Shown: one piece after another, positions 19,339 to 28,257 of the stretch | Position numbering within the stretch: the stretch's first letter is position 1 | How the letters are laid out: each line of letters opens with the position of its first letter | Source of the DNA: CAZMXP01 sp964570285 | Lineage (GTDB): Bacteria; Planctomycetota; PLA2 | Direction: 5' to 3' | Length of the DNA: 64,000 nt | Assembly (NCBI GenBank): GCA_964570285.1 | Contig: CAZMXP010000029.1 | Span: 1-64,000, forward strand | The notes under the pieces: model-generated | Database searches by the model: none | Seen by the model: the letters and a program-made list of their open reading frames with translations, nothing else | Told to the model about the DNA's origin: nothing | Program-made: the position numbers and the translations under genes

Positions 19339-20738
19339 CGGAAGTCCTCCTTCCGCAGCCCGAGGCGCTTCATCTTCGCGTGCAGCGCGCGCGGCGAGAG
19401 GCCCGCCCGCGCGGCGGCCTCGCCGATGCGGCCGCCGGCCGCGCGCAGCGCGTCGGAGAGGTAGTCCCGCTCGAACTCCTCGACCGCCCTCACCCGGGCG
19501 GCACGGAGCGGGAGGAGCGGCATGGGGGGGGCGCCGGGGGCCAGGGCCGGGCGCACCTCGGTCGCGGTGCGGGCGATGTCGTCGGGGAGGTCGGAGAGCG
19601 TGATCTCCGGCCCCGCCGAGAGCAGCACCGCGCGCTCCATCACGTTGATCAGCTCGCGCACGTTGCCGGGCCAGGCATAGCGCATCAGCGCCTCCTCCGC
19701 CTCGGCGGAGAGCGACGAGACCTCGCGCCCGAAGCGCACCCGGAAGCGCTCGAAGTAGCCGCGGGCGAGCGCGAGGATGTCGTCGCTGCGCTCGCGGAGC
19801 GGCGGCAGCGTGATCGTCACGACGCCGAGCCGGTAGTAGAGGTCGGGCCGCAGCCGGCCCGCGGCGATCTCGCGTGCCGCTTCCCGGTTGGTCGCCGCCA
19901 TGATGCGCACGTCCACCGCCAGCGTGCGCTCGCCGCCGACGCGCTGGATCCTGTGCTCCTGCAGGACGCGCAGCAGCTTGACTTGCAGGTGCGGCGGCAT
20001 CTCGGCCACCTCGTCGAGGAAGATCGTCCCCCGGTGCGCCATCTCGAAGTGGCCCCGGCGCGCCCGGACGGCGCCCGTGAACGCCCCGCGCTCGTGCCCG
20101 AACAGCTCGCTTTCGAGGAGCTGCTCGGGGAGCGCGGCGCAGTTGACGGCGACGAAGGGGCCGTGGGCGCGCGGCCCCTCCGCGTGCATCGCCCTCGCGA
20201 GCCACTCCTTGCCGACGCCCGTCTCGCCGAGGATCAGCAGCGAGCTGTCCGTGGAGGCGACGCGGCGCGCCGTCGCGATCACGCGCCGCATCGCGGCGCT
20301 CTGGGCGGCGAAGTCGGTGAGGCGGTTCTCCGCATCGAAGCTCTGCGCGCGCTGGCGGTGGACCGATTCGGCGCGCCGGCGCGAGACGAGCGCCCGCAGC
20401 GTCTCCTTCAGAGCCTCCTCGGAGAGGTGGACGTTCACCGCGGCGAGCGCCCCCGAGGCGAGCAGCGCCGCGCGCTCCTTCGCGTCCTCGCGCTCGATCA
20501 GCACGACGATCTCCGGCGCATCGGGCAACCCGCGCAGCGTCGAGACCTGGGCCGAGGGCTCGCTGCCGAGGAACGCGCGGTCGAGGATCAGCAGGTCGAA
20601 CTCGTCGCGGCGCAGCGCTCGCCACATCGCCGCCTCGGTGTGCACGCCCTGCGCGATGTCCTCGTCGGCATTCAGCACGCGCTCCATCACCCGGAGCCTT
20701 TCCCGGTCCTTCACGCCCACGAGCGCCCGCAGCAGCAT
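19326..20738 (-). CDS. sigma-54-dependent transcriptional activator with unusual N-terminal domain
   Basis: 470 residues from ATG 20738. The first 120 residues look receiver-like in fold (FDLLILDRAFLG) but lack the acidic pair: LVGVKDRERL sits where the DD pair would be. It is therefore probably not a standard phospho-receiver. The AAA+ domain is complete: Walker A GETGVGKE, GAFTGA, Walker B IFLDEVAEM, and the C-terminus is a Fis-type helix-turn-helix (RIGEAAARAGLSPRALHAKM). No partner kinase is adjacent, so an orphan or atypical signal is likely. Promoter hairpins lie upstream at 20814-20834. Confidence 0.88.
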   Translation of the reverse strand: MLLRALVGVKDRERLRVMERVLNADEDIAQGVHTEAAMWRALRRDEFDLLILDRAFLGSEPSAQVSTLRGLPDAPEIVVLIEREDAKERAALLASGALAAVNVHLSEEALKETLRALVSRRRAESVHRQRAQSFDAENRLTDFAAQSAAMRRVIATARRVASTDSSLLILGETGVGKEWLARAMHAEGPRAHGPFVAVNCAALPEQLLESELFGHERGAFTGAVRARRGHFEMAHRGTIFLDEVAEMPPHLQVKLLRVLQEHRIQRVGGERTLAVDVRIMAATNREAAREIAAGRLRPDLYYRLGVVTITLPPLRERSDDILALARGYFERFRVRFGREVSSLSAEAEEALMRYAWPGNVRELINVMERAVLLSAGPEITLSDLPDDIARTATEVRPALAPGAPPMPLLPLRAARVRAVEEFERDYLSDALRAAGGRIGEAAARAGLSPRALHAKMKRLGLRKEDFRYRP

Positions 20739-20813
20739 CCGCCCCTCGCCTTCCGAAGAATCGGTGAACCTTGAGCCGGAAGTTCGGCTGCTCAGCTTCC
20801 GATATGGTTTCGA

Positions 20814-20834
20814 GAAGGCCAGAAAATGGCCTTC
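20814..20834. other. perfect hairpin in the divergent upstream region
   Basis: GAAGGCCA (20814-20821) and TGGCCTTC (20827-20834) form a perfect 8-bp stem with loop GAAAA. A second, weaker inverted repeat (GAGCCG/CGGCT) lies just before it, near 20773-20792. Both fall in the 210-bp gap between the sigma-54 activator and a small ORF. Either a regulator site or an attenuator is possible. Confidence 0.45.
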
Positions 20835-20948
20835 GGAGCTCTGGTACGCGGCTTGATCATGGAGGGGCGGTGGAGGGGCCGCGGTCGAACCGCATCTCCC
20901 GCCCACCCCGTCCCGGCCCGGGAGTGCCGGAAGGAGTCCACCGAGCCC

Positions 20949-21095
20949 ATGAACAACCCGAATAAGCCCTCGACGCCCGCCCCGCAGAAGGCCGCCCCGA
21001 AGCCCGCCACCCCGCCGGCTCCCGCGAAGGCCCCGCCCGCCCCGGCCGCCAAGCCGCCCATCGCGAACCCCCAGAAGGCGCCGCCGAAGCGCTAG
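20949..21095 (+). CDS. small Pro/Ala/Lys-rich protein
   Basis: 48 residues from ATG 20949, made almost wholly of Pro, Ala and Lys (NKPSTPAPQKAAPKPATPP), a likely extended basic peptide similar in style to histone H1-like or ribosome-associated tails. An AAGGAG lies about 13 nt upstream. There is no signal peptide. The composition is far from a random GC-rich frame, but no family is recognised and it could be non-coding. Confidence 0.4.
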   Translation: MNNPNKPSTPAPQKAAPKPATPPAPAKAPPAPAAKPPIANPQKAPPKR

Positions 21096-21107
21096 AGGGC
21101 AATTTCT

Positions 21108-21129
21108 GCGCGGCGCGCTGGCGCCGCGC
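21108..21129 (+). terminator. GC hairpin after the small ORF
   Basis: GCGCGGCG (21108-21115) pairs with CGCCGCGC (21122-21129) around a 6-nt loop. No T-run follows; instead a TATAGA hexamer (21130-21135), the likely -10 of the next gene, begins at its foot. Confidence 0.4.
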
Positions 21130-21143
21130 TATAGAGAGGGGGC

Positions 21144-22535
21144 TTGGGGGCATCGGCCCCCGAGCCCCCTCCCTTGAGAGATACCCTCCCTCCCGCCGCC
21201 GCGCAGCGCGCGATGCGCCTCTCGCTCGTCGAGGGCCTGCTCTACGCGCTGATGGTGGGATGCGGAGAGACCTACTTCCTGCCCAACGCGATCCGGCTCG
21301 GAGCCTCCGCCCTCGAGCAGGGGCTCCTGATCTCGCTGCCGCTCTTCCTCGGCGCGCTCGGTTCGCTGGCCGCCTTGCGGGCGCTCTCGCGCCTGCGCAG
21401 CCGGAAGGGGCTCGTCGTCGTCGCCTGCCTCCTGCAGGGGGTCTTGCTGCTGCTGCTCGGCGAGGGGTGCGCGCGGGGGCTCGTCGATCCTGCGGTGCTG
21501 ATCGCCGCCTTCTGCGTCCACCAGGTGCTCGGGCAGGCGGCGGGCACGGCGTGGAGTTCCTGGTACGGCGATCTCGTGCCCGCCGAGATCCGCGGGCGCT
21601 ACTTCGCCCGGCGCAATCGCGGCGTCTACCTCGCGACCTTCGGGGGGCTCGTGCTCGGGGGGCTCCTGCTCGGCCGCTTCGAGAGCGGCAGCGCGGGCAC
21701 GGTGGCCGCCGGGGAGGGGGGAGGCGGCTTCCGGCTGATCCTGACGCTGGCCGGCGGCTTCCGCCTGCTCTCGGCGGCACTCCTGCTCTTCTCCCCCGAG
21801 CCCCGCTTCCGGGGGCTCTCGCCGCCGACCCGCCTGCTCCAGTTCATGCGGACGGAGCGCGGGAGCAACGCGTGGCGGATGCTGCTTGTGGGCGCGGCGC
21901 TCCAGCTCGTCGTCTACGTCGGGTCGCCCTACTTCGGCCCCTTCATGCTGGAGGATCTGAAGTTCAGCTACGAGGCGTACATGGCCTCTGCCGCCACGGT
22001 CGTCATCGCGAAGTTCGTGCTGCTGCCGGTCTGGGGGCGCCTCGTGGACCTGCACGGGGCCCGGTCGGTCTACGGCGCCGCCGCGCTGCTCGTGGCGATC
22101 GTGCCGCTGCCGTGGCTCTGGGCGGACGGCCTAGGCTGGGTTCTCCCGGCCCAGGCGCTCTCGGGGCTCTCGTGGGCCGCCTACGAGGTGGCCTACTTCT
22201 CGCTGCTGCTCGAGTCCTCCTACAAGACGACGCGTCCGCACGCGTTCGCGGCGCAGAACGTGCTCAACGGCACGGCGCAGCTCCTCGGGAGCCTGCTCGG
22301 CGCGGCGCTTCTCGCGGGGGCGCACCGCGACTTCCGGCTGGTCTTCCTGCTGACGCTGCTCGGCCGGCTCGCGGTGGCCCTCTTCGTCCCGCGGCTGATC
22401 CCGGCGCGGGCGGGGGCGCCGGCGGTGGGGCGCGGCACGATCCTGCTCCGGGTGATCGGGTTCCGGGCCCACGGGGGCGTCGTCCACCGGCCCCTCGAGG
22501 TCCAGGCGGAGGAGCACGGACCCCGACGCGACTGA
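21144..22535 (+). CDS. MFS-type transporter
   Basis: 463 residues from TTG 21144, or 440 from ATG 21213. About 11-12 hydrophobic helices are visible (for example LISLPLFLGALGSLAALRAL, LVLGGLLLGR, LLLVGAALQLVVYV), with the helix 2-3 style loop RLRSRKG and the DLVPAEIRGRYFARRN motif shared by a branch of major-facilitator proteins of unknown substrate. TATAGA ends 8 nt before the TTG and favours the long form. The last 30 residues (VHRPLEVQAEEHGPRRD) look unconserved. Function cannot be deduced from context. Confidence 0.78.
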   Translation: MGASAPEPPPLRDTLPPAAAQRAMRLSLVEGLLYALMVGCGETYFLPNAIRLGASALEQGLLISLPLFLGALGSLAALRALSRLRSRKGLVVVACLLQGVLLLLLGEGCARGLVDPAVLIAAFCVHQVLGQAAGTAWSSWYGDLVPAEIRGRYFARRNRGVYLATFGGLVLGGLLLGRFESGSAGTVAAGEGGGGFRLILTLAGGFRLLSAALLLFSPEPRFRGLSPPTRLLQFMRTERGSNAWRMLLVGAALQLVVYVGSPYFGPFMLEDLKFSYEAYMASAATVVIAKFVLLPVWGRLVDLHGARSVYGAAALLVAIVPLPWLWADGLGWVLPAQALSGLSWAAYEVAYFSLLLESSYKTTRPHAFAAQNVLNGTAQLLGSLLGAALLAGAHRDFRLVFLLTLLGRLAVALFVPRLIPARAGAPAVGRGTILLRVIGFRAHGGVVHRPLEVQAEEHGPRRD

Positions 22536-22562
22536 AGAATCCGTGGCGGGGAGGGCCGCCGC

Positions 22563-22590
22563 TTGACACTCCCCCAGTGAAGAATAATCT
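22563..22590 (+). promoter_or_regulatory. sigma-70-like promoter of the KamA operon
   Basis: TTGACA (22563-22568), a 16-bp spacer and TAATCT (22585-22590), about 70 nt before the KamA ATG. Between them lie a GCCCCGCGCGGGGC palindrome (about 22607-22620) and the strong Shine-Dalgarno AAGGAGGA (22653-22660). This is one of few full -35/-10 pairs in the window and marks a leadered mRNA. Confidence 0.6.
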
Positions 22591-22666
22591 CCCGCGCATC
22601 CAGTAGGCCCCGCGCGGGGCAGGCAAGAGTGCGCAGCGGGCGTGAACACCTCAAGGAGGAGTCTCG

Positions 22667-24088
<1,422 letters not shown>

Positions 24089-24089
24089 G

Positions 24090-24578
24090 ATGCACCCCTG
24101 TGCGCAGTGCGCCTTGCTGCAGAAGACCTGCTGCGAGCGCGCGGAGGTCGTCATCACGGCGGGCGATGCCGCACGCATCGCCCGCCACTCCGGTCGCACC
24201 GACTTCTGGGAGTACCTCGCCCCGGTCGAGCCGGCCTACGTCGCCGCCGATCCAGACGACCCCAACTGGCTCCGGTGGACGGTGCGCCCCGACGGCACGC
24301 GGCGCGTGCTGCGTCGCCATCCGGGGGGGGCCTGCACCTTCCTCGGCCAGAGCGGGTGCACCCTTCCCGGCGACGTGCGCCCTCTCGTCTGCCGCCTCTA
24401 CCCGTTCAGCTATCGCGAGAGCGGGATCACGGGGCTCGGGGCCGAATACTGCCCTACCGCCCATGTGGTGCCCCCGGGAATGGACATGGCGCGGATGCTG
24501 GGTATGACCGCGGAGAACGCCGAGGGCGAACGGCGCCAGCTCTACCGGGAGCTGCGAGAGGAGTGGGAGTCCCCGTGA
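24090..24578 (+). CDS. YkgJ-type cysteine cluster protein
   Basis: 162 residues. Cysteines are arranged as CAQCALLQKTCC near the N-terminus, then ACTFLGQSGCTL, RPLVCRLYPF and AEYCPT, the pattern of the YkgJ/CxxCxxCC zinc- or iron-chelate family. The function of this family is unproven; a metal-binding or cluster-carrier role has been suggested. It starts 1 bp after the radical SAM gene and ends in a GTGA overlap with the first ATP-grasp gene, so it belongs to the same operon and could support the iron-sulfur enzyme. Confidence 0.85.
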   Translation: MHPCAQCALLQKTCCERAEVVITAGDAARIARHSGRTDFWEYLAPVEPAYVAADPDDPNWLRWTVRPDGTRRVLRRHPGGACTFLGQSGCTLPGDVRPLVCRLYPFSYRESGITGLGAEYCPTAHVVPPGMDMARMLGMTAENAEGERRQLYRELREEWESP

Positions 24579-25555
24579 TTGTCGGCCTCACCTATGACCT
24601 GCGCGACGACTACCGCGCCGAGGGCTATGACGACCTCGCGACGGCGGAGTTCGACCGCGAAGACACCATCGCCCACATCGAGGGCGCGATCCGCGGCCTC
24701 GGCCTCGAGACCGACCGCATCGGCCACGCGCGCGCGCTGGTGCGACGCCTCGCCCAGGGCGACCGGTGGGACCTCGTCTTCAACATCGCCGAGGGGATGC
24801 ACGGATACGGCCGCGAGGCGCTCGTCCCGGCGCTGCTCGAGGCCTACGAGATCCCCTACGTGTTCAGCGACCCGCTCGTCTGCGCGGTGACGCTGCACAA
24901 GGCGACCGCGAAGCGCGTGCTGCGCGACGCCGGCCTCCCGACGCCGCCCTTCGCGCTCGTCGAGAGCGCGGAGGAGATCCGCCGCGTCGATCTGCCCTAC
25001 CCGCTCTTCGCGAAGCCCGTCGCCGAGGGGACGAGCAAGGGCGTGACGTCGGAGAGCCGCATCCGCACGCCCGCGGACCTGGACCGCCTCTGCCGGCGCC
25101 TGCTCGCCGAGTACCGCCAGCCGGTGCTCGTCGAGACCTTCCTGCCGGGCCGGGAGGTCACCGTCGGGCTCCTCGGCACCGGCGCGCGCGCGCGGGTCGC
25201 GGGCGTGCTCGAGGTGCTCTTCCTCGAGACCGCCGAGCCCGACGTCTACACCTACCTGAACAAGGAGGAGTGCGAGACGCGCATCGAGTACCGGCTCGCT
25301 TCCGGCAGCTTCGCGGAGGAGGCGGGGGACCTCGCGCTGCGGGCGTGGCGCGCGCTCGGCTGCCGCGACGGGGGGCGCGTGGACCTGCGCGCCGATCCCG
25401 CCGGGCGCCTCTCCGTGATCGAGGCGAACCCGCTGCCGGGCCTCCACCCCGAGCACAGCGATCTGCCGATCCTCTGCACGCAGGCCGGGATCTCCTACGC
25501 GCGGCTCATCGGGGAGATCGTGGCCTCCGCGCGGGAGCGGGTGCGCCCGCGATGA
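24575..25555 (+). CDS. D-Ala-D-Ala ligase-like ATP-grasp enzyme A
   Basis: 326 residues from GTG 24575 (GTGA overlap; GAGAGGAG upstream). The ATP-grasp fold shows NIAEGMHGYGREALVPALLE, YVFSDPLVCAVTLHKATAK, the lid strand YPLFAKPVAEGTSKGV and the metal-binding IEANPLPGLHP. These are features of Ddl-related ligases, but with substitutions in the D-Ala pocket region, and no peptidoglycan genes are near. It probably forms an amide or peptide bond on a small carboxylate made by this operon. The two neighbouring ATP-grasp genes are only distantly alike, so they likely act in sequence rather than as copies. Confidence 0.87.
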   Translation: MIVGLTYDLRDDYRAEGYDDLATAEFDREDTIAHIEGAIRGLGLETDRIGHARALVRRLAQGDRWDLVFNIAEGMHGYGREALVPALLEAYEIPYVFSDPLVCAVTLHKATAKRVLRDAGLPTPPFALVESAEEIRRVDLPYPLFAKPVAEGTSKGVTSESRIRTPADLDRLCRRLLAEYRQPVLVETFLPGREVTVGLLGTGARARVAGVLEVLFLETAEPDVYTYLNKEECETRIEYRLASGSFAEEAGDLALRAWRALGCRDGGRVDLRADPAGRLSVIEANPLPGLHPEHSDLPILCTQAGISYARLIGEIVASARERVRPR

Positions 25556-26484
25556 GGATCGTCGTCCTCAGCGAGCAGGTCGGCGCCGGCGCGCGCGAGG
25601 ACGAGCGGGACGTGCTCGCGCAGGTCGAGTTCGTCTCCGGCGCGCTGCGGACGCTCGGGTACGACGTCGCCCATCTCACGCTGGGGCTCGACCTCGGCGC
25701 GGCGGCGGGCTCGCTCCGGGACGCGAGGCCCGACCTCGTCTTCAACCTGGTCGAGAGCCTCGCGGGCCAGGGCCGGTTCATCCACGTCGCCCCGACGCTG
25801 CTCGACAGCCTCGGCATCCGCTACAGCGGCAGCGGGGCGGACGCGACCTACCTGACCTCGAACAAGCTGTGCGCGAAGAAGATCCTCAGGGGCTCGGGGA
25901 TCCCGACGCCGGCGCTGCTCGGCGACGGCAGCATCCTCGCCAAGCGCTACATCGTGAAGTCGGTCTGGGAGCACGCCTCCGTCGGCCTCGACGAGGACTC
26001 CGTCGTGGATGCCTCGGTCGCCGAGGCGGAACTGGCCCGCCGCTTCGGCCCGGACGGCTTCGCCGAGGCCTACATCGACGGCCGGGAGTTCAACATCGCG
26101 ATGCTCGCGGGCGAGGTCCTGCCCCATGCGGAGATGCTCTTCGACGGCTACGGCCCCGGCAAGACGCGCGTCGTCGGCTATCGCGCGAAGTGGGACGACA
26201 CCTCCTACGAGTACCACCATACGCCGCGACGGTTCGACTTCGGGCCCGAGGACCGGCCGCTGCTCGACACGCTCTCGTGGATCGCGCGCGCCTGCTGGCG
26301 CGTCTTCGACCTGCGCGGCTACGCGAGGGTGGACTTCCGCGTCGACGCCTCGGGTTGCCCCTTCGTCCTCGAGGTGAACACCAACCCCTGCCTCACGCCC
26401 GGCGCGGGCTTCGCCGCCGCCCTCGAACGCGCCGGCATCCCCGGGCCGTCGGCCATCGCGCGGATCCTCGCCGATGCGCGCTGA
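25552..26484 (+). CDS. D-Ala-D-Ala ligase-like ATP-grasp enzyme B
   Basis: 310 residues from ATG in an ATGA overlap. VFNLVESLAGQGRFIHVAPTL, YSGSGADATYLTSNKLCAKK, the lid region YIVKSVWEHASVGL and VLEVNTNPCLTPG mark the ATP-grasp fold. DGREFNIAMLAGEVLPHAEM is close to Ddl-like proteins. It would catalyse the second ligation of the pathway. Its stop overlaps the GNAT gene by 11 bp. Substrate unknown; the neighbours point to beta-lysine or a derivative as one partner. Confidence 0.87.
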   Translation: MRIVVLSEQVGAGAREDERDVLAQVEFVSGALRTLGYDVAHLTLGLDLGAAAGSLRDARPDLVFNLVESLAGQGRFIHVAPTLLDSLGIRYSGSGADATYLTSNKLCAKKILRGSGIPTPALLGDGSILAKRYIVKSVWEHASVGLDEDSVVDASVAEAELARRFGPDGFAEAYIDGREFNIAMLAGEVLPHAEMLFDGYGPGKTRVVGYRAKWDDTSYEYHHTPRRFDFGPEDRPLLDTLSWIARACWRVFDLRGYARVDFRVDASGCPFVLEVNTNPCLTPGAGFAAALERAGIPGPSAIARILADAR

Positions 26485-26971
26485 GCCCCGCCCCGCCGAC
26501 CGCGAGGCGGTACGCGAGGTCGTCGCGTCGACGGGGTTCTTCCACGACTTCGAGATCGACGTGGCCGTGGAACTCGTCGACGAGCGCCTCGCGAAGGGGG
26601 AGCAGAGCGGGTACTTCTTTGTCTTCGAGGACGCGCCCGACGGCAGGCTCCTCGGCTACTCCTGCTACGGCCCGATCGCCTGCACCGAGGGGAGCTACGA
26701 CCTCTTCTGGATCGCGGTGCACGAGAGCGAGCGGGGCAAGGGGCTCGGCCGCCGCCTGATGGCGGAGACCGCCCTGCGCATCCGCGCGCGCGGCGGCCGC
26801 CACGTCTACATCGAAACCAGCGGTCGCGACCAGTACGCCCCCACCCGCGCCTTCTACGAGCGGTGCGGCTGCACCCTCGTGGCCACCCTGCCCGACTTCT
26901 ATGCGATCGGCGATCCCAAACTCGTGTACAGGCTGGGGGCTCTGGGGCAGGGGTGCGCGGACAGGCCCTAG
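26474..26971 (+). CDS. GNAT-family N-acetyltransferase
   Basis: 165 residues. The acetyl-CoA loop is SERGKGLGRRLMAE (R/Q-x-x-G-x-G/A type), followed by YIETSGRDQYAPTRAFYERCGC, the usual strand 5 and helix. As last gene of the radical SAM/ATP-grasp operon it likely acetylates the amine of the product. It is much shorter than the classical beta-lysine acetyltransferase AblB and is not clearly that enzyme. The stop shares the tetramer CTAG (26968-26971) with the convergent gene's stop, the same arrangement that the IS-derived elements elsewhere in this window use as insertion target. Confidence 0.87.
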   Translation: MRAEPRPADREAVREVVASTGFFHDFEIDVAVELVDERLAKGEQSGYFFVFEDAPDGRLLGYSCYGPIACTEGSYDLFWIAVHESERGKGLGRRLMAETALRIRARGGRHVYIETSGRDQYAPTRAFYERCGCTLVATLPDFYAIGDPKLVYRLGALGQGCADRP

Positions 26972-28221
26972 CCCGCATCGAGGATGCGCCTCAGGTTCTC
27001 GGCGAACTCCTGCGGGCGCTGCCAGCCGGTGATCGCCTGCTCGGGCTTCTCGAGGTCGCGCACGGTGCCGGACTCGTCGCGCAGGCGCTTCCGGAACGGG
27101 ATCGGCTTGCCGTCGGGGGCGAACGGGACGAAGCAGGGCAGCACGCTCCGTCCCCCCTGCTGCGAGCTCCGCTCGGGGTCCTTCTCCGCGTCGATGCGCA
27201 CGAGGTGGAAGCGGCGCAGCAGCGCGTCCACCTCCCGGTCGGGGAACGTGTAGAACTCGCAGCGGTAGCACCACGGGTTGGACTCGGTGAAGTAGAAGGC
27301 GAGCAGCGGGCGACCCGCCGCCGCGGCCGCCGCCTTCGCCTCCGAGAGCAATCCGTCGGGCCAGCGCACCGCCTCGGCGGCGCGCGGCCTCGCGAGGTCG
27401 AGGCCGTTCCTCTTCGCGAACGGGAGGCTCTCCTCGGCGAAGTCGCCGAAGTACTCGCGCCTCACCTCCGCGTACCGGCGGGCGAGCACCTTCTCCATGC
27501 CCATCCGGGGGGTGTCGAGCACGAGCGTCAGGCTCCGTCCCGCCGGATCGACGCGCTCCACCATCAAGGCGCGCCCGCTCTCGTCGAAGGGGATCTGCGG
27601 CTCGGCGAGCAGCTGCGCCTCGGGCTGCCGCACGAGGCGCGTCTTCGCCGCGCGCTCCGGCCTGAGCGCGAGCCAGCGGTCCTGGGGCCCGTCGAACCGG
27701 CCGTCGAAGTCCCCGTCCACGAGCATCACCTCGCGCGTCTCCCCCGCGAGGGACGCTCGCCCGCGCCGGTGGCTCGCCGGCTCGATGCGCACGCTGGGCT
27801 CGCGCTCCCCCGGGAGGTAGTGGAGCCGGACCACGAGCGGCCCGGCGGGGCTCTTGACCCCCTCGAACGTCACGGAGAGCCCGTCGGCGCCGAGGCTCTT
27901 CGCGCGCCCCGTGTACGGCCCGTCCCTCTCGCACCAGAGCAGCCCGAGCGCCAGCGCCCCTTCCGGCCGGTCGAGAAAGATCGGGACCTTCCTGCCCGCG
28001 AGCGCGAGGGCGCAGGTGCGCGCCTCGGCGGTGAGCCCCTTCGGCCCGGCGGCCCCGGCGGCGGGCGAGGCGAGCGACGGCGGGCGAACCTGCGGGAAGA
28101 GCAGGTGCGGCTGCACCGCCGCGCTCTCCACCTCCTCCAGCGCGACGACGACGCTCTCGCGCCCCTGCGCGACCGCGCCGCCCGCGAGTGCGGCGAGGAC
28201 GATCAGAAGGCGCCGGGGCAT
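26968..28221 (-). CDS. secreted thioredoxin-like protein with calcium-loop-like segment
   Basis: 417 residues from ATG 28221. A signal peptide (RRLLIVLAALAGGAVAQ) is followed by a beta-rich domain, an acidic loop DGDFDGRFDGPQDRWLAL that resembles an EF-hand-type calcium site, and a C-terminal thioredoxin-like domain with a CYRC redox pair in NPWCYRCEFYTFPD, then VLPCFVPFAPDGKP. The CxxC and 'thin strand' layout fit DUF255/thioredoxin_7-like proteins acting on extracytoplasmic thiols; substrates are unknown. The frame stays open for over 4 kb upstream, but that part is antisense to real genes. TATAGT lies about 10 nt before the start. Confidence 0.75.
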   Translation of the reverse strand: MPRRLLIVLAALAGGAVAQGRESVVVALEEVESAAVQPHLLFPQVRPPSLASPAAGAAGPKGLTAEARTCALALAGRKVPIFLDRPEGALALGLLWCERDGPYTGRAKSLGADGLSVTFEGVKSPAGPLVVRLHYLPGEREPSVRIEPASHRRGRASLAGETREVMLVDGDFDGRFDGPQDRWLALRPERAAKTRLVRQPEAQLLAEPQIPFDESGRALMVERVDPAGRSLTLVLDTPRMGMEKVLARRYAEVRREYFGDFAEESLPFAKRNGLDLARPRAAEAVRWPDGLLSEAKAAAAAAGRPLLAFYFTESNPWCYRCEFYTFPDREVDALLRRFHLVRIDAEKDPERSSQQGGRSVLPCFVPFAPDGKPIPFRKRLRDESGTVRDLEKPEQAITGWQRPQEFAENLRRILDAG

Positions 28222-28231
28222 GGGACCGACC

Positions 28232-28251
28232 ACTATAGCCCCCGTTAGAAT
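28232..28251. promoter_or_regulatory. divergent -10 pair
   Basis: TATAGT on the minus strand (28232-28237) precedes the thioredoxin-like gene by 10 nt, and TAGAAT on the plus strand (28246-28251) precedes the ATG at 28258 by 6 nt. No Shine-Dalgarno is present in either direction, so both mRNAs should have almost no leader. Confidence 0.55.
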
Positions 28252-28257
28252 CGGGGC

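Noticed and set aside
24575..26484. Assignment of the two ATP-grasp genes as ddl of peptidoglycan synthesis
   Set aside because: Two unlike copies within a radical SAM/GNAT operon and no mur genes nearby make cell-wall D-Ala-D-Ala ligation improbable.
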